6,622 nucleotides of DNA from contig JBLHXN010000167.1 of NCBI GenBank assembly GCA_047630355.1, positions 1-6,622 of the forward strand. The letters are read 5' to 3'. Below the pieces are notes generated by a model. It saw nothing but the letters and a program-made list of their open reading frames with translations, was not told the origin of the DNA and made no database searches. The position numbers were made by a program, and so were the translations under genes. The first letter of the stretch is position 1; each line of letters starts with the position of its first letter. Below are positions 5,266 to 6,622 of the stretch, one piece after another. Origin of the DNA: JANQUM01 sp047630355. Lineage in GTDB: Bacteria > Bacteroidota > Bacteroidia > Cytophagales > Spirosomataceae.

Positions 5266-5808
5266 TTGGCTACAAAAACAACCAAGTATTCGGAAGAAGA
5301 TCTGATTGCTTCCCTTAAGAGGAATCAGCGTGATGCTTTTGAATATCTATATGACAACTATTCGTCGGCATTGTTTGGATCAGTATGCCGATACATTCCC
5401 GACGAAGAGAAAGCAGCGGATTTACTGCAGGATATTTTTCTGAAAATCTGGAAAAATATTGGCAAGTATGACTCTTCTAAAGGTAGGCTGTTTACCTGGA
5501 TGATGAACATCACCCGAAATACGTGCATTGATCTTTTAAGAAAAGAGAAAGGTAAGTACCACGTAGACGTTCAGGATAATATCATTCAGGTTGATGCGAA
5601 GACGCATCATCAGCCAAACATATCTATCATTGATTTAAGAGGAATATTAGAAAAGCTTCGACCCGAACGGAAGGTATTGCTTGATTTAGTGTACCTGCAA
5701 GGTTACACTCAGGAAGAAGCCGCCGAACAATTAGCTATTCCGTTGGGAACCGCTAAGTCACGCATTCGAGTAGCATTAAAAGAACTTAAAATTTATTTTG
5801 AAGTATGA
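5266..5808 (+). CDS. ECF-type RNA polymerase sigma factor (SigK-like)
   Basis: The 180-residue protein has the two domains of extracytoplasmic-function sigma factors. Region 2 (about 23-93) binds core polymerase and the -10 element, with AFEYLYDNYSSALFG, AADLLQDIFLKIWKNI and KGRLFTWMMNITRNTCIDLL. Region 4 (about 124-177) reads the -35 element, with the helix-turn-helix at TQEEAAEQLAIPLGTAKSRI (148-167). The start is TTG: an in-frame stop lies at 5230-5232, no ATG or GTG occurs between it and region 2, and the first in-frame Met codons are at residues 79-80, inside region 2. GAGGAA at 5235-5240 is too far upstream to serve as its ribosome site, so translation may be inefficient. The stop shares ATGA with the start of the anti-sigma gene, so the two should be co-translated. 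Pairing with an RskA-type protein suggests the SigK/SigL-like ECF branch, which is inference. Confidence 0.93.
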   Translation: MATKTTKYSEEDLIASLKRNQRDAFEYLYDNYSSALFGSVCRYIPDEEKAADLLQDIFLKIWKNIGKYDSSKGRLFTWMMNITRNTCIDLLRKEKGKYHVDVQDNIIQVDAKTHHQPNISIIDLRGILEKLRPERKVLLDLVYLQGYTQEEAAEQLAIPLGTAKSRIRVALKELKIYFEV

Positions 5809-6622
5809 ATATTCAGGAATTCATCGAAACATCGGGGGTTTTGGAAGAATACGTTACTGGTACGCTCAACGAACAAGAGCAGCGGGGTGTAGAGTGCATG
5901 GCACAAACATACCCTGAAATACAAGCCGAACTCCAAAAACTACAAATATCATTAGAAAAATACGTTTTTCTGCATCAACGCGTCCCACCCACCCCGGTAA
6001 AGGATGAGTTGTTTGCCCAAATGACGTTTGCAGACGAAAGTGAAGGAGAAAGCCCATCAATATACATTGATGACAATAATGATACCGCTGAAGCCGAAAT
6101 GACCGAAGCGTACGCTGCTCCAAAAGCGAAGCAGGTTTTCCCTATCTGGGGAGTTGCCTCAATTGCGGCATCAATATTATTGCTGGCAGCAACCGGTTGG
6201 TTGTACACCCGAAACAATACGTTACGGGAGACAAACGCAACTTTGGTAAACGAGGTAGAAGCCGTGGAGGTAAATAACCTTAAAAACGCTAATTTATTAG
6301 CGGCGTACGCAGATCCTGACAACAAGGTTGTTACGTTGAAGGGGTTAGATATAGCAAAAGAAAGTAGCGTAACAATCTTCTGGAATCAGAACAATAATCA
6401 GGTGGCGTTGAAAGTGAATAACTTACCTCAGCCAGCCGCAGACGAACAGTACCAACTGTGGACAATCGTAGACGGAAACCCCGTGAGTATGGGCGTAATT
6501 GATAATGATTTTCAGGAAAAACTATTAGCCATGAAATCGGTGCAGGGAAATCCGGTAGCATTTGCCATTACGCTTGAAAAAACAGGCGGTAGCCCCACAC
6601 CAACTTTAGAAGAAATGTACGT
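5805..6622 (+). CDS. RskA-family membrane anti-sigma factor, 3' end beyond window
   Basis: The ATG at 5805 overlaps the sigma gene stop (ATGA) and the frame stays open for 272 codons to the window edge. The N-terminal cytoplasmic part (1-112) begins with MNIQEFIETSGVLEEYVTGTL, the usual opening of the sigma-binding anti-sigma domain, and contains an acidic linker (about 78-105). A single membrane helix is at about 113-134 (PIWGVASIAASILLLAATGW). A short charged segment that may form a coiled coil follows (about 137-165). The extracytoplasmic part matches the RskA C-terminal domain, with YQLWTIVDGNPVSMGVID and AFAITLEKTGGSPTPT. Homologues usually end soon after this point, so only a few residues are probably missing. 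The protein should hold the sigma factor at the membrane until regulated proteolysis or another signal frees it. I see no HxxxCxxC zinc motif, so it is not a ZAS-type anti-sigma. Confidence 0.92.
   Translation, partial: MNIQEFIETSGVLEEYVTGTLNEQEQRGVECMAQTYPEIQAELQKLQISLEKYVFLHQRVPPTPVKDELFAQMTFADESEGESPSIYIDDNNDTAEAEMTEAYAAPKAKQVFPIWGVASIAASILLLAATGWLYTRNNTLRETNATLVNEVEAVEVNNLKNANLLAAYADPDNKVVTLKGLDIAKESSVTIFWNQNNNQVALKVNNLPQPAADEQYQLWTIVDGNPVSMGVIDNDFQEKLLAMKSVQGNPVAFAITLEKTGGSPTPTLEEMY

Noticed and set aside
5866..6561. Three - strand frames of 76-116 codons
   Set aside because: All are antisense to the anti-sigma gene, whose + frame is continuous from 5805 to the window end and carries RskA domain motifs.
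1..6622. CRISPR array, tRNA or rRNA gene, transposase or integrase
   Set aside because: No regularly spaced repeats, cloverleaf, rRNA-like sequence or recombinase motif was found on either strand.

Overview
The window looks like chromosomal DNA of a Bacteroidota bacterium, most likely the order Cytophagales (Runella/Emticicia/Spirosoma-like). This is inferred, not searched. The reasons are a BatA-type VWA protein, a small secreted fasciclin protein, a signal-peptide β-barrel protein ending in an aromatic C-terminus, A-rich leaders in place of clear Shine-Dalgarno sites, and intergenic sequence resembling dispersed repeats seen in that group. There is no tRNA, rRNA, CRISPR array or intact mobile element.

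Left part, + strand: the last 146 codons of an M20 metallopeptidase (1-443); a 353-base gap with a repeat-like stretch and what looks like a frame-broken gene remnant; murQ (797-1615), the MurNAc-6-phosphate etherase of peptidoglycan recycling; a 60-residue two-helix membrane protein 27 bases later; a hairpin with a T-run flanked by an 18-base direct repeat; and a BatA-like membrane-anchored VWA protein (1973-2962).

Middle, - strand: two genes converge on the VWA gene. The upstream one (3647-4141) is an uncharacterised 164-residue protein with an H-x3-C-x-C-G motif. It overlaps by 8 bases the start of a probable outer-membrane β-barrel protein (2959-3654), whose stop codon overlaps the batA stop by 4 bases. 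A 320-base divergent spacer follows. It carries a short open frame without ATG on the - strand and possible control sites for the next gene.

Right part, + strand: a secreted single-domain fasciclin (FAS1) protein (4462-5019) with a strong terminator, then an ECF sigma factor starting with TTG (5266-5808), coupled by an ATGA overlap to a membrane-anchored RskA-type anti-sigma factor (5805 to beyond the window end). This is the most interesting region. A fasciclin gene next to a SigK/RskA-like pair recalls mycobacteria, where SigK, held by RskA, controls the FAS1 proteins MPT70 and MPT83. A weak shared ECF-like motif lies upstream of both the FAS1 and the sigma gene, so a small autoregulated surface-protein regulon is a reasonable, testable inference.
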